Translations under genes and position numbers: made by a program
Assembly: GCA_000149265.1 (NCBI GenBank)
Contig: CH003443.1
Coordinates: 237,073 to 301,072, forward strand
Direction: 5' to 3'
Length of the DNA stretch: 64,000 nt
Source: Ciona savignyi
Lineage: Eukaryota; Chordata; Ascidiacea; Phlebobranchia; Cionidae
The notes under the pieces: generated by a model
What the model was told of the DNA's origin: nothing
Seen by the model: only the letters and a program-made list of their open reading frames with translations
Database searches by the model: none
Part shown: positions 10,801 to 20,400 of the stretch, one piece after another
How the letters are laid out: every line of letters begins with the position of its first letter
Numbering within the stretch: position 1 is the first letter of the stretch

Positions 10801-13168
10801 AGAAATATTAGGACTTACCTATATCCAGTGGATTCTGAAATAGAAACAGGAATGGCCTCCGGTTCTGAAGATAAACTTGTGTTAAAGATGTGCATACCTA
10901 GATTATGATGCGCATTTCTAGATTATGATAAGAAAAAGAGTTAATCGTTCGATTCATTTTAAAAAGAGCCAAAATTTTAATGTAATTTATGGTCGGTTAG
11001 CTCTATCAAAGGAGTGGCAGTATAAAGATGCCCGCTAGGTTGTGATATTGAAACCAGTTGCTGGCTGTATGGTTCTCTTTTTGATTGAAGTGTTCTTTAT
11101 AGATTGAATTAAAGAAACGTCTCAATCATCCACAGCATACTGCATTAGCTCTGGTAACTTGACCATGGGCGCAAGTACCAAAACTACTGACTAACTCTCT
11201 TGCATAATTTGCTGAAATAAAACATGAATATCTTCCTATCTTACAAAATGATCTGTTTTGTGTGCAACACCTTCAACCGAAAGGTTGTGGAATAATCATT
11301 TCTACTAAATTGAAGGAAAGTGTGAATCATATACAACACACTGCAATAGCTCTGGTAGCCCGACGGTAGGCAAGGGGTGATCTTAAGATTGCCCGTGTGT
11401 TAACCCCTTTGGTTTTCCCATTTACAGAAATAAACATGAATATTCTATTCTATCCTAGAGGAAAATCAGCTCACCAGTTTGTGGTGATCCAAACACACTC
11501 CCACCCAGTGCTGATGGCTGGCCAAACCCACCTGAGATAGGAATTTACATATTAGCGATCATTCACATAGCATTAATTGGGAACAACTAATACAAGGGTG
11601 TGATACACCAAGAACAAAAGGCCATGGAGCAATATATAGCTATCTTATATTAAGGAATGTATATTGGTTTTAAAAATCATTGTTATATATGGTGACTAAA
11701 ATGATTGACATTTTAAAGTGAAATCAGTCGATCTAAGGACCAACCACAGCTAAAAGTTTAAAACCTTCCGCTGAGTTGGTTATCGCTCCTGAACCCAGTG
11801 GAATAATGAATTCTACTTAAACAAGAGCAATGTCTCAATCATTCACAAAAAGCTGCAATATCTCGGATAATTGGATAAATTGACGTCAGACATAATATAA
11901 ATACTTCAATAAATCCACACAATACTTAACACATGATGGATATTCTAATTTGTCATGCAATTACGTACCAACGTTGGCAGTCTCTTTCTTACTGGTGCTG
12001 AAAAGACCAGAAAAGGGAGAGGTAAACGAACTGGTAGTTGAGGCTAGTGCACCAAAACTGCTGGTAGTTGAGGTTGTTGTACCCAAACTGCTGGTAGTTG
12101 AGGCTGGTGCACCAAAAATACTGGTAGTTGAGGTTGTTGTACCCAAACTGCTGGTAGTTGAGGCAACTGCACCAAAACTGCTGGTAGTTGAGGCTACTGC
12201 ACCAAAAGTGCTGGTAGTTAAGGCTGTTGTATCCAAACTGCTGGTACTTGAGGCTGGGGCACCAAAACTGCTGGTAGATAAGGCTACTGCACCAAAACTG
12301 CTGGTAGTTGAGGCTACTGCACCAAAACTGCTGGTAGTTGAGGCTGGTGCACCAAAACTGCTGGTAGTTGAGGCTAGTGCACCAAAACTGCTGGTAGTTG
12401 AAGCTGGTGCAGCAAAACTGCTGGTAGTTGAGGCTGGTGCACCAAAACTGCTGGCAGTTGAGGCTGGTGCAGCAAAACTGCTGGCAGTTGAGGCTGGTGC
12501 ACCAAAACTGCTGGCAGTTGAGGCTGGTGCACCAAAACTGCTGGTAGTTGAGGCTAGTGCACCAAAACTGCTGGTAGTTGAAGCTGGTGCAGCAAAACTG
12601 CTGGTAGTTGAGACTGGTGCACCAAAACTGCTGGTAATGGAGGCTGGTGTACCAAAACTGCTGGTAGAAGTAAAGGAAAATCCTGACTTTGAAGTTGGTT
12701 CTTCAGTAAATGGTTTCACACCAAAAACGGGTTTAGCTGGTTGGTCTTTCACAACGTCAACTGGTTTATTTTTATCTTCAATTGCCACATTCAGTGAAAA
12801 AGACTTTTGAGATGATGAGTTGCCTGAAGGAACCTCTTTTACACCAGCTGGTGTTGATAAAAGAGCCGACAATTGTGAGGGTGCTTTAGCGGGCCCTTGT
12901 GGTGAATCTTTGCCGACCCCAAGTGGCTTTGCCCCGCCCAGTTGAAACGGCTGGTTAGCGCCACCTGATGGTTTGACTTCCGAGGTTTGACCTCCAGAAG
13001 GGGATTCCCCGAGTATGAAACTCCCCGGATCGCTGGAAACCGACTCCTTCGACGTGGATTGACTCGTCGCGGCGCTTGTGTTCCGAGATGCCGCGGCTTG
13101 TGCTTTGAAGAAGGCGGCACTGGCGCTTGACGATCGCATCACCGATGACAACTTCTCTCCGGGCGATT
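7843..13168 (-). CDS. NUP214: NUP214 nucleoporin, exons 31-38: FG repeats and C-terminus
   Basis: This part of the gene encodes the disordered FG domain that lines the pore and binds transport receptors. Exons in coding order: 13168-11969, 11531-11475, 10834-10819 (16 bases), 10467-10358, 9678-9526, 9118-8965, 8610-8173 and 7870-7843, all in phase. Exon 31 carries about 21 units of SFGAPASTTS-like sequence. Exon 34 encodes GGGGFFSGLGSTP and NPFAAS, very close to the vertebrate NUP214 segment GGGFFSGLG. Exons 35-36 carry FG motifs (KPSVFGS, PPVFGGSAGFG). Exon 37 has twelve GGFGSGNT units. The 28-base last exon ends KPSFSGWR, matching the vertebrate GFGGWRS end. The exon 35 donor lies in a glycine-codon run and is uncertain by several codons; I chose the one giving the right phase. 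Confidence 0.9.
7908..8107 (-). mobile_element. SINE family A, near complete but without head
   Basis: This copy lies in the last NUP214 intron, between exons 38 and 37. It runs from AATAGGATATTCATG through the central block to GCGACTAGTTTC. Confidence 0.8.
8272..8560 (-). repeat. 24-base coding tandem repeat (GGFGSGNT) in NUP214 exon 37
   Basis: Twelve 24-base units, each one FG motif, are in frame. BamHI-like GGATCC recurs in most units. The array length is likely variable between individuals. A proline-rich frame on the opposite strand is only a shadow of this array. Confidence 0.9.
8729..8885. repeat. Dispersed repeat family C, copy 1
   Basis: A segment with GTGGCTACG, TTTTTTAGACGTGTTCTAAC and a closing AAATAAACTAAAC is found again at 14025-14205 and, reversed, at 25395-25570. 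No coding potential or end repeats were seen. It may be the end of a longer element. Confidence 0.5.
9195..9405 (-). mobile_element. SINE family A copy
   Basis: In the intron between NUP214 exons 36 and 35. GATAGGATATTCATG tail, diverged middle, and the CAAGGACACAACCGACTA block are recognisable. Confidence 0.75.
9708..10320. repeat. Minisatellite, about 53-base unit, 11-12 copies
   Basis: The unit contains GTGGAGCTTATATCCAGG then TTGTGAAGTGAGTAAT. The last four or so units form a diverged subtype with TTCTTTTGTGTAATGAG. It fills most of the NUP214 intron between exons 35 and 34. Confidence 0.9.
10462..10768 (-). repeat. Minisatellite built on the NUP214 exon 34 splice acceptor
   Basis: About seven units of 42-45 bases. 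On the coding strand each contains CCACATTTCCCAG followed by TGTTTCCAATCC, which is the acceptor and first codons of exon 34. The units group in threes (about 130 bases) by small differences, so there is a higher-order period. Confidence 0.85.
11262..11458 (+). mobile_element. SINE family A copy
   Basis: Tail-complete copy in the NUP214 intron between exons 33 and 32. It ends in ATGAATATTCTATTCTATCC next to exon 32. Two further diverged + copies are visible at about 11030-11175 and 11790-11900. Confidence 0.75.
12000..12662 (-). repeat. 30-base coding tandem repeat in NUP214 exon 31
   Basis: About 21 exact-length units (ten residues, FGAPASTTSS type) follow one another with no length change, so reading frame is kept throughout. 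Variation is by substitution, for example FAAPAST and FGALAST units. Confidence 0.9.
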
Positions 13169-13194
13169 CTGTGACATCATTTTGTCGATTATTT

Positions 13195-13430
13195 CATCAA
13201 AGAAAAGAAATTGAAAAAGAAACTTAAAAAAATATCAAGCAGAAAAAAAAGAAACTTAAAAAAATATCAAGCAGAAAAAAAAGAAACTTAAAAAAATTTC
13301 AAGCGGAAAAAATAAATAAACTTAAAAAAATATAAAGCGAAAAAAAAAAGAAAGTTAAAAAAGCATGAAGCGAAAAAAAAAGAAACTTAAAAAAATATCA
13401 AGCGAAAAAAAAACAACATAAAAAAACGAA
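13195..13430. repeat. A-rich tandem repeat, about 31-base unit
   Basis: Units of AGAAACTTAAAAAAATATC plus CAAGC and an A-run, about seven copies, in the intron just upstream of NUP214 exon 31. On the coding strand it gives a long pyrimidine-rich stretch before that acceptor. Confidence 0.85.
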
Positions 13431-13442
13431 CAAAGAACCCAC

Positions 13443-16400
13443 CGAAAGATAGAGAACTGCTTTTGGCGTGGATGGTTTTCGCTTCTGGTTTCGATTCCAA
13501 AGATGCCTGGTTGATTTGTGGGGACACACCAGACTTGACCTGGAATAAGTGGCATGAAGTGTGGAATGTAGTGTTTAACAGTTAATACGTCCTTTATCAT
13601 AGTGTGTCGAGATGGAAAAACACCGACAAGAGAGATCGGGCTTATATAGCCGGCATTACACAGAGATCGTAAATATTACTATAGGAACACTTTAATGTGA
13701 TGGCAGGTTAAGATCTTGCAATTGTTTAGTTTTGCTGGCATGATCTCACTACATTAACAAATAATATTCATTCAAGTTCTGCATAATTCTATAATTCTCT
13801 ACATTAATAGCAGGAGCAGATAAATAAAATTATTCAAGTTTTAGAATTCTTAACAATTCTCTTTGACCAAATCAATTTTTTTTAGAATATCAGCTAAAAA
13901 CATCTTATTTTTTTTAAATTGCTAAAATGATCGACTTAAAAATAATATAAAGTCACCAATGGTAAAACATTGTATTAAACGAGAGACTTATATCTACATA
14001 ATATCAGTCCACACCTCATTTTGTGGGTTTGGTAGCCATGCATAAATATACTAAAATTTAATAATTGATTGGTTTTTAGATGTGTTTTAAACTGTCATTT
14101 TGACGTTTTTTCCCATTTTCCCAAACAGTTTTTCCCAAAAACAAATTTTTCCTGCTACGTGATTTCATCATGAAAACAAAAAAAACTAAACTAATTTATT
14201 ATCATCTATCAACTATACAAAACATACCGCTAAATTTCCGAATGGTGACATCACAAATGGTGATTTGCTTCCAGTGTTGCCAGATTTATTTGTTTGATTG
14301 ACATCAGTGTTGCCAGATTTATTTATTGGAATAACACTTTTTGCTCCGAAAGATTCTGGTGCTAAAACATAAAATATAGGTTTGATTAAAATAGTACATT
14401 TTACTCTAATATAATGGTGAAATGACATTATATATAAGAAATGAATTGTGTCCACACAAAATCTAAAAATGAAAAACCAAAGATTCATTTTTAGATTGTA
14501 ATGTTGGGGAGGGACGTTAAAATAAATCATTTTTCATTTCTAAATTTACCGATCAACCCCGCTAATTACCACAAAAAGAATGGAATATTATGGAAATCCT
14601 ACCAACACCACACAGACACAGTGATGATCAAATGATTAAGTTACTAGGATATGAAGAAGTAATAACTATAAACAGCTTTGAAATCAAGTTAGATATTTTC
14701 CGCTAATTGGATGTGTTTTGGAATAAAATAATAATGTTTATCCTGTAAATGGGAAAACCAAGTGGTTAACACGCAGGTAATTGATTATCTCGCATCCCCT
14801 GTTGGGTTTCTGTAGCTATTGCAGTGTGTTGTGTGTATGATTCACACATTCTTCAACCCATTATCCGTTGGGTTCAGGCAATGTCAGTTAAATGCCTTGC
14901 CCAAGGACACAATCCACTGGCTATGGACCAGTTTCGAACCTGCAACCCTTTGACTAAAAGGCGACGGACTAAACCACCAAGCTATGTGGACAGACATTTG
15001 TTTTAAAAAAAACATGAGAAGTCAAAGCACCAACCCGCAGGCAACACTTATCAACTACAAAATATAAGAGAACAAATACTCAATGAAGACACCACATACC
15101 TGTAAATGGTAATTGTTTGGTCACAGCTGACACATCGGACAAGCTGCCAGACTTAACACCACTTAGAGGACTGAATAAGTTTCCTGGGCAGATTTGAAAT
15201 TGTTAAAATATTTCAGACCTTGAACATGTTAGAATTTTTCCAAAGATTTAAAAGCTGGTAATAAGTCAGTTTTGTTTCTAAGACAGCGAATATAGATTCT
15301 GACATTCATTATCCACAGTTGCTCATCACCATCTGCTATATAGGATGCTGGGTACAAACCCAGTGAGTAGAGCTGGGCGTAATTACCAAATTACGTTTAG
15401 TTTACGGACAACAGAATTATGTGACGAAACTCGAAAGTCAAATCAAAATTATATAGGATAGGATATTCATCTTTATCCCCGTGAATGGGAAAATCAAGGG
15501 GGTTAACACACGGGCAATCGTCAGATCACCTCGCGCCCATCGTCGGGTTACTGGAGCTATTGCAGTGTGTTGTATATGATTCACACGTTCCTTTAATTTG
15601 GTAGAACCCATTAATCCGCTGGGTTCAGGCAATGTCCGTAAAGTGCCATGCCCAAGGACACAGCCTTACACATCTGTCCGGAATTATTTAAACCAGAATT
15701 GCAAGCGCAATACCGATTTCAATTTTAGCGGAAGGAACAATTAAAATGGCGGTAAAAACATGTGATCTCGGATTATGGATTTACGAAATTACACAACTGA
15801 TCTGGCGTAATCCCATAAAACAACTTTGGTCAATCAATAACTCCAAGCTCTACCAAAGAGCATTATAAATCCAGAAGTATAAATCAGTGTTACCAGTCGA
15901 TCCCATTTTAGTTGGAGAAGATGAAGGAAACATCAGTTTCGAAGCTAAACCTGGCAACACTGGCTTAGGAGCTCCTCCTTGTGGTTGAGTGCGATCAGAG
16001 AGAACTAAAACGAAATATATCCCGTCGTTAGTTCGATGTGACACAAAAAAAGTAAGTTCTAAAAGAATAGAATAGTCCTGTATGCTCTTAAGTGTGAAAA
16101 TATAATGTGATTTTGCACTGGTTATCGTCAGATTATCTCGTGCCCACCGTCGAGTTACCGGAGCTATTGTTATGTGTTGTGTATGATTGACATGTTCCTT
16201 CAATTTAGTAGAATCCAATAATCAACTAGTTCATATCCGCTAAGTGCATTGCCTAAATACGCAACCAAATGCTCCCAAACCTTTGTTTACTCGAGGCACA
16301 TTTAGAAAACTTACTAATTTTAACAGCACATTGTATTCTGTAATAAGTGTCTATAATAGCTGTAATATTCAAATTTGAAAAAACTAAAATTATTTTTATT

Positions 16401-19400
16401 CGGTAAAAACTGTTTTAAAAAAATATATAATTTTTTCGCAACACACCTAGCATTGTCTTGCGCCAGTGGTGTGCCGCGGCACACTGGTTGCACTAACCCA
16501 CTAATCTTTAAAACTTTCCCGCGGCATTCGATAAAAACTGTGTTTGTTTTTAAAAAACTGTGTTTTATTCGGTAAAAACTGTGTTTTAAATATGTATAAT
16601 TTTTTGCGGCACACTGTCTTACAGCACACTTACGACACTGCACTAACCAACTAATCGGGTTGGTTAAAGTTAAAAGTTAAAGAAAGTATTCAACTTCATT
16701 AGAAAACAGTCATGTGCAACCAATACACATTGCTGGATAGCTTCCGAGATCAGAGAAACAAAAAGGTTTAAAATATTTTACATATTATTTAATTGTGATT
16801 TAGTTTTAAAACACACCATGATGTAAAAGTTACCTTTATTCGTGATCAAGCTGGGATTGAAAACTGCTGGGTTGGTTGGTTTTTGTTGAGTTTCAGCTAG
16901 CACGGTGTTCAACACTTTCTGCACCTCTGCAGCAGCACCCGGTGGTACATCTGCTCTGTGAATGGAAGCAAATGATAAAATAACTAGAAAACAATACAAA
17001 ACGTTAACCACGTGTAAACGACACGTGTAAATGATATTATTTGTAAAACCCCCGTTGAGTGAACGCTATATTTTTCTACATGCAGAAACGATCGGGTTTC
17101 CTGGCTACCTCATTATCCTTGGCATATCTGATGCACAGTGTATAACCTTTGTTTCTGCAAGCAGAAACTATTGGGTTTCCGAGTTACCAATCCTACCTTG
17201 ATATCTATATTTTCTAAATGAAAAGACCAGTTTAGTTGGCCTGGTTACCTTGTCTAAGGGAAACCATATTTAATCAAAGAAAGCCCTTCCAAATCGAAGG
17301 GAACACCTAGAGTAAATTCCACATAGTCTTGCGTCAAGTGTAGGGGGAAGGGGGGTTAAAAAGAGTAATTTCAAAGATTTGTGACTGAACAGGCGCGTAT
17401 CCAATATTCCAAACTTCCACTTTCTATGTTTTTATTGTGAGCCAATGCATGGACATCTCAACTCAATGGTTACAAAATAAAAATAACATAAACTTACTCC
17501 GCTTCAAACTTTGACGAAAATCTTGGGATGTTTGATTCTGTTGGTTCCTTTATTTCCTTTATATTAACTACCTGTAGTGTATGAATAATTATTATTTTTT
17601 ATAAAGAATATTCAAGTTTTAAAGAAAATATAACATATAAAGCAAACTGTTTAGTAGAAGCATCTATTAAAATATTCACATTTACAAAATTTACACTGAT
17701 TTATCGAATAAAATCATTAAGACTGGTAACATATTAAAAGTTAAAACTATTTAAAAAAAAGTATTTTTTATATGAATCGAATAACCAATTATATTAAGCG
17801 CATTGTTCACAGCTATAGGCTGTAGGTGAAACCACTGTTTCAAAACTATAGAAAATTTGAAACAGAATTTGGAAGATAAATCGACTTTAAAATATTATGC
17901 GCATTGTTCACATTTTTTTTTATATGAATCGAATACCCAGTAATATTAAGCGCATTATTCACAGTTATAGGCTGTAAATGAAACCACTGTTTTAAAATTA
18001 TAGAGAATTTGAAACTAAAATTGGAAAATAAAACTAAATAATTTATCACCAAATACCATGGGGGGATTGTTTAAGTTGGATGCTGCCTCCTTGTGGTGAA
18101 TTTCCACTCGGCTGGACTCTGCAGGATACTGAACACTAGAGGGACCACCATACGTCAAGGTTGACCGACCACGAGGTAATGGTTCAACAGGCACGGAAGG
18201 AACAGAATCTGATTGGACGATTTGAAACATTTATTTTAATAGAAATTTTTAATGGACAGGTTATTCATGTTTATTCCCGTGAATGGGAAAACCAAGGAGT
18301 TTAACACATAATCATCAGATCACTTCGCGCCTACCGTCGGGTTTCGTTGCACTTTACGGACATTGCCTATAGCAGATTAATGATTTCTTTTAAATTGAAG
18401 GAACATGTGAATCATACACAACCCACTGCAATAGCTCCGGTAACCCGACAACGGACCCGAGGTGATCTGACGATTGCCGTGTGGTAACCCCCTTGGTTTT
18501 CCCAATTCAAAGAATAAAAATGAATATCCTATTTCAAATAGCCACAAAAGTTACCTAGAAATGGTTGAAACAGAGTTGGTGCCGCTGGTTTCGACATCTG
18601 CTGGTTCTCAGCTCCAAAATACAGTGGTTTTGGCTGCTTGTTTTCCAGGTCTGTGGAACATGATGAAAACATGGTTAGTAAACTACAGGATGAACAAACC
18701 CGTTTTCATTGATTTGGCTGGGCGTAATTACGAAATTACGTTCAGTTACGTAAATACGGACGTCGGAATTACGTCAAGGCAAATCAAATTTACATAATTA
18801 CGCATCAGTCCGTAATTATTTAAACGGGAATTGCACGTCATTATAAATATACTTTCTGAGCAATCCCTTGTTTAATCTGAGTAATATAAGTTTGTTTGTT
18901 CATTTTTGTTAGGAGTAAAATAGTTCCAATCACCGATAGGAATAATCAAAATCTCAGTAAATACACATGCTCTTGAATTCACGCCAATTTCCTTATCAAA
19001 ATGCATCCAAAAACACCATATTTTTGATTGTTTGTTTAAATAACGATCACGACATAAAAATTACGTAACTGAGCTGGCGTAATTACGGAATACAACTTTG
19101 ATCAATTACGCCCAATTCTAAGCAGTACTTCACATTGCAATATCACAAGTGTGATGAAATAATTGAGTTTATGACATCACAGCTCACCATTGTTGACGGA
19201 TAAAGATCGGGAATCCCCTTCATAAGTACCAGGAGAGATGGTGTCTGTGGTGTGGGGAATAAGATAATAAAGAGATGAGGAAATGATTTTTAATGAGAAC
19301 TGCGATGCGATGTGAGGGACATGGTGCTATTCCACCCCGCCGTGTGGCAGCAACATATGCCCCATGAATAAATGTCCGGGTTGAGCGTTTAGCAAAGGTC

Positions 19401-19925
19401 GAAAGAGGTTTCCAAGAAAAGGTTTTTAAAACAAAAACCAGCAAATGGCTGGTAGTCAAATTTGTTTTTACCATTTTAGGGNNNNNNNNNNNNNNNNNNN
19501 NNNNNNNNNNNNNNNNNNNNNNNNNNNNNNNNNNNNNNNNNNNNNNNNNNNNNNNNNNNNNNNNNNNNNNNNNNNNNNNNNNNNNNNNNNNNNNNNNNNN
19601 NNNNNNNNNNNNNNNNNNNNNNNNAACCTACTTGATTGTGGGCGCTAAGTCATAAAAATAAACTCTTGAAAACCACACTTTGCAGTTTGCACCAATCAAG
19701 AGGTTGAGTCACAACACGACAAATACGAGGTGACACAACAAAAACGAGGTGACACAACAAAAAAACAAGATGACACAATAACACTAAATCCAAACAAATA
19801 CAAACCTGAATATTCAGTTGAAAACTCCGATGTGAGATTCGAATGTTTGCTGTCGATGGAAGTTGTTCTTGAGGCGATGTGCTTGCTCAAGTTTAGTGTG
19901 GGCGCCATTATACGGGATCTGTTGG
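13443..19925 (-). CDS. NUP214: NUP214 nucleoporin, exons 21-30: linker between coiled coil and FG repeats
   Basis: Exons in coding order: 19925-19806, 19244-19188, 18650-18555, 18208-18057, 17571-17498, 16955-16834, 16004-15894, 15183-15100, 14361-14228 and 13539-13443. Every junction keeps phase. The segment is low in recognisable folds, which fits the family. The best anchor is NPPM joined to VVNIKEIKEP at the exon 24-25 boundary, matching vertebrate QVVNVQELKN. Scattered FG and SGNTG motifs appear in exons 23 (YFGAE), 28 (NLFSPLSG) and 29 (two KSGNT units). The exon 21 acceptor is weak (CACGCAG); I chose it because it alone gives the phase required by exon 20. An assembly gap lies in the intron after exon 21, so an extra exon there cannot be excluded. 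Confidence 0.8.
14025..14205. repeat. Dispersed repeat family C, copy 2
   Basis: Same order of blocks as the copy at 8729-8885, again ending in an AAAAAACTAAACTAA segment just before a NUP214 exon. Diverged. Confidence 0.5.
14730..14992 (-). mobile_element. SINE family A, full-length copy with tRNA-like head
   Basis: This is one of the best copies for seeing the whole unit. Read on the - strand it starts with a tRNA-like head containing an A box, then a B box (GCAGGTTCGAAACTGG), then the block TGTCCTTGGGCAAGG, a central block and a pyrimidine-rich tail. Head plus body is about 260-330 bases across the family. No coding capacity, as expected for a SINE mobilised by a LINE. Confidence 0.85.
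15371..15854 (+). mobile_element. Inverted-repeat element of the AATTACG family, carrying a SINE
   Basis: Starts TAGAGCTGGGCGTAATTAC and ends near CCAAGCTCTA, an imperfect inverted repeat. The interior repeats AATTACG words. A SINE A copy splits it at 15456-15665. Non-autonomous DNA transposon by structure; superfamily not assigned. Confidence 0.6.
15456..15665 (-). mobile_element. SINE family A copy nested in a DNA transposon
   Basis: Tail GATAGGATATTCATC to AAGGACACAGCC. The flanks (CAAATCAAAATTATA and CATCTGTCCGGAATTATTT) are contiguous in the sister element at 18712-19121, showing the SINE came later. Confidence 0.8.
16115..16270 (-). mobile_element. SINE family A, diverged copy
   Basis: Lacks the tail end. 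TATCGTCAGATTATCTCG and CCGTCGAGTTACCGGAGC identify it. In the NUP214 intron between exons 27 and 26. Confidence 0.7.
16271..16660. mobile_element. Degraded hAT-like element
   Basis: Begins GCTCCCAAACCTTTG and continues CTCGAGGCACATTTA, the reverse of the fragment at 4093-4131. The interior repeats GTGCCGCGGCACAC and GGTAAAAACTG words. The right end is not clear. Confidence 0.4.
18253..18345 (-). mobile_element. SINE family A tail fragment, left arm of an inverted pair
   Basis: TTATTCATGTTTATTCCCGTG to CCTACCGTCGGGTTTC. It abuts an oppositely oriented copy, in the NUP214 intron between exons 24 and 23. Confidence 0.7.
18346..18535 (+). mobile_element. SINE family A, right arm of an inverted pair
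   Basis: CACTTTACGGACATTGCC to AAAAATGAATATCC. It lacks the tRNA head. Exon 23 ends about 20 bases downstream of this tail. Confidence 0.75.
18712..19121 (+). mobile_element. Inverted-repeat element of the AATTACG family
   Basis: Starts GGCTGGGCGTAATTACG and ends GATCAATTACGCCCAATTC. About 410 bases, no coding capacity, unsplit, so it serves as the reference copy for this family. Confidence 0.65.
19482..19624. other. Assembly gap (143 N)
   Basis: Run of N inside the NUP214 intron between exons 22 and 21. True length and content are unknown. Confidence 0.99.
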
Positions 19926-20125
19926 CTGCGTGCATGGGTCGTATACTCATTGTTACAACAAAAATCATAGAACAAAACGCTCATTGCATGAAGACATGTT
20001 GTCAATCTACAAAATATCTTCTAAAGTGTTTATTGAAACTTGCTTAAATGATTTTTGCACTTCAGGCTTTAAATATTTTATTTCAAATTATCATTGAAAA
20101 TTCTAGCTACACCTCAGATATCCCA

Positions 20126-20400
20126 CTAATTTTATGACATCACACCTAGTACTGATGATGTCACAATTAATGACATCACACCTGGTATTGATGACATCAC
20201 ACCTGGTATTGATGACATCACAAACCTGGTATTAATGACATCACAAACCTGGTATTGATGATGTCACACCTGGTATCGATGACATCACACCTGGTGTTGA
20301 TGACGTCACACCTAGTATTGATGACATCACATCTGGTATTGATGACATCACACCTGGTACTTATGACATCACACACCTGAAATCGATGACCTCACAGGTG
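20126..20400 (-). repeat. Minisatellite built on the NUP214 exon 20 splice donor
   Basis: About twelve units of 20-22 bases (coding strand CAGGTGTGATGTCATCAATAC). The end of exon 20 itself, from its CACCTGTGAGGTCATCG to the donor CAG/GTGTGT, reads as one more diverged unit. Each unit thus contains a donor-like CAG/GTGTGA. Confidence 0.85.

Noticed and set aside
11950-12810. A 286-residue forward frame with many LLVVEAGAPK units
   Set aside because: It is the antisense shadow of the NUP214 exon 31 array. The - strand frame has the FG motifs, conserved flanks and matching splice phases.
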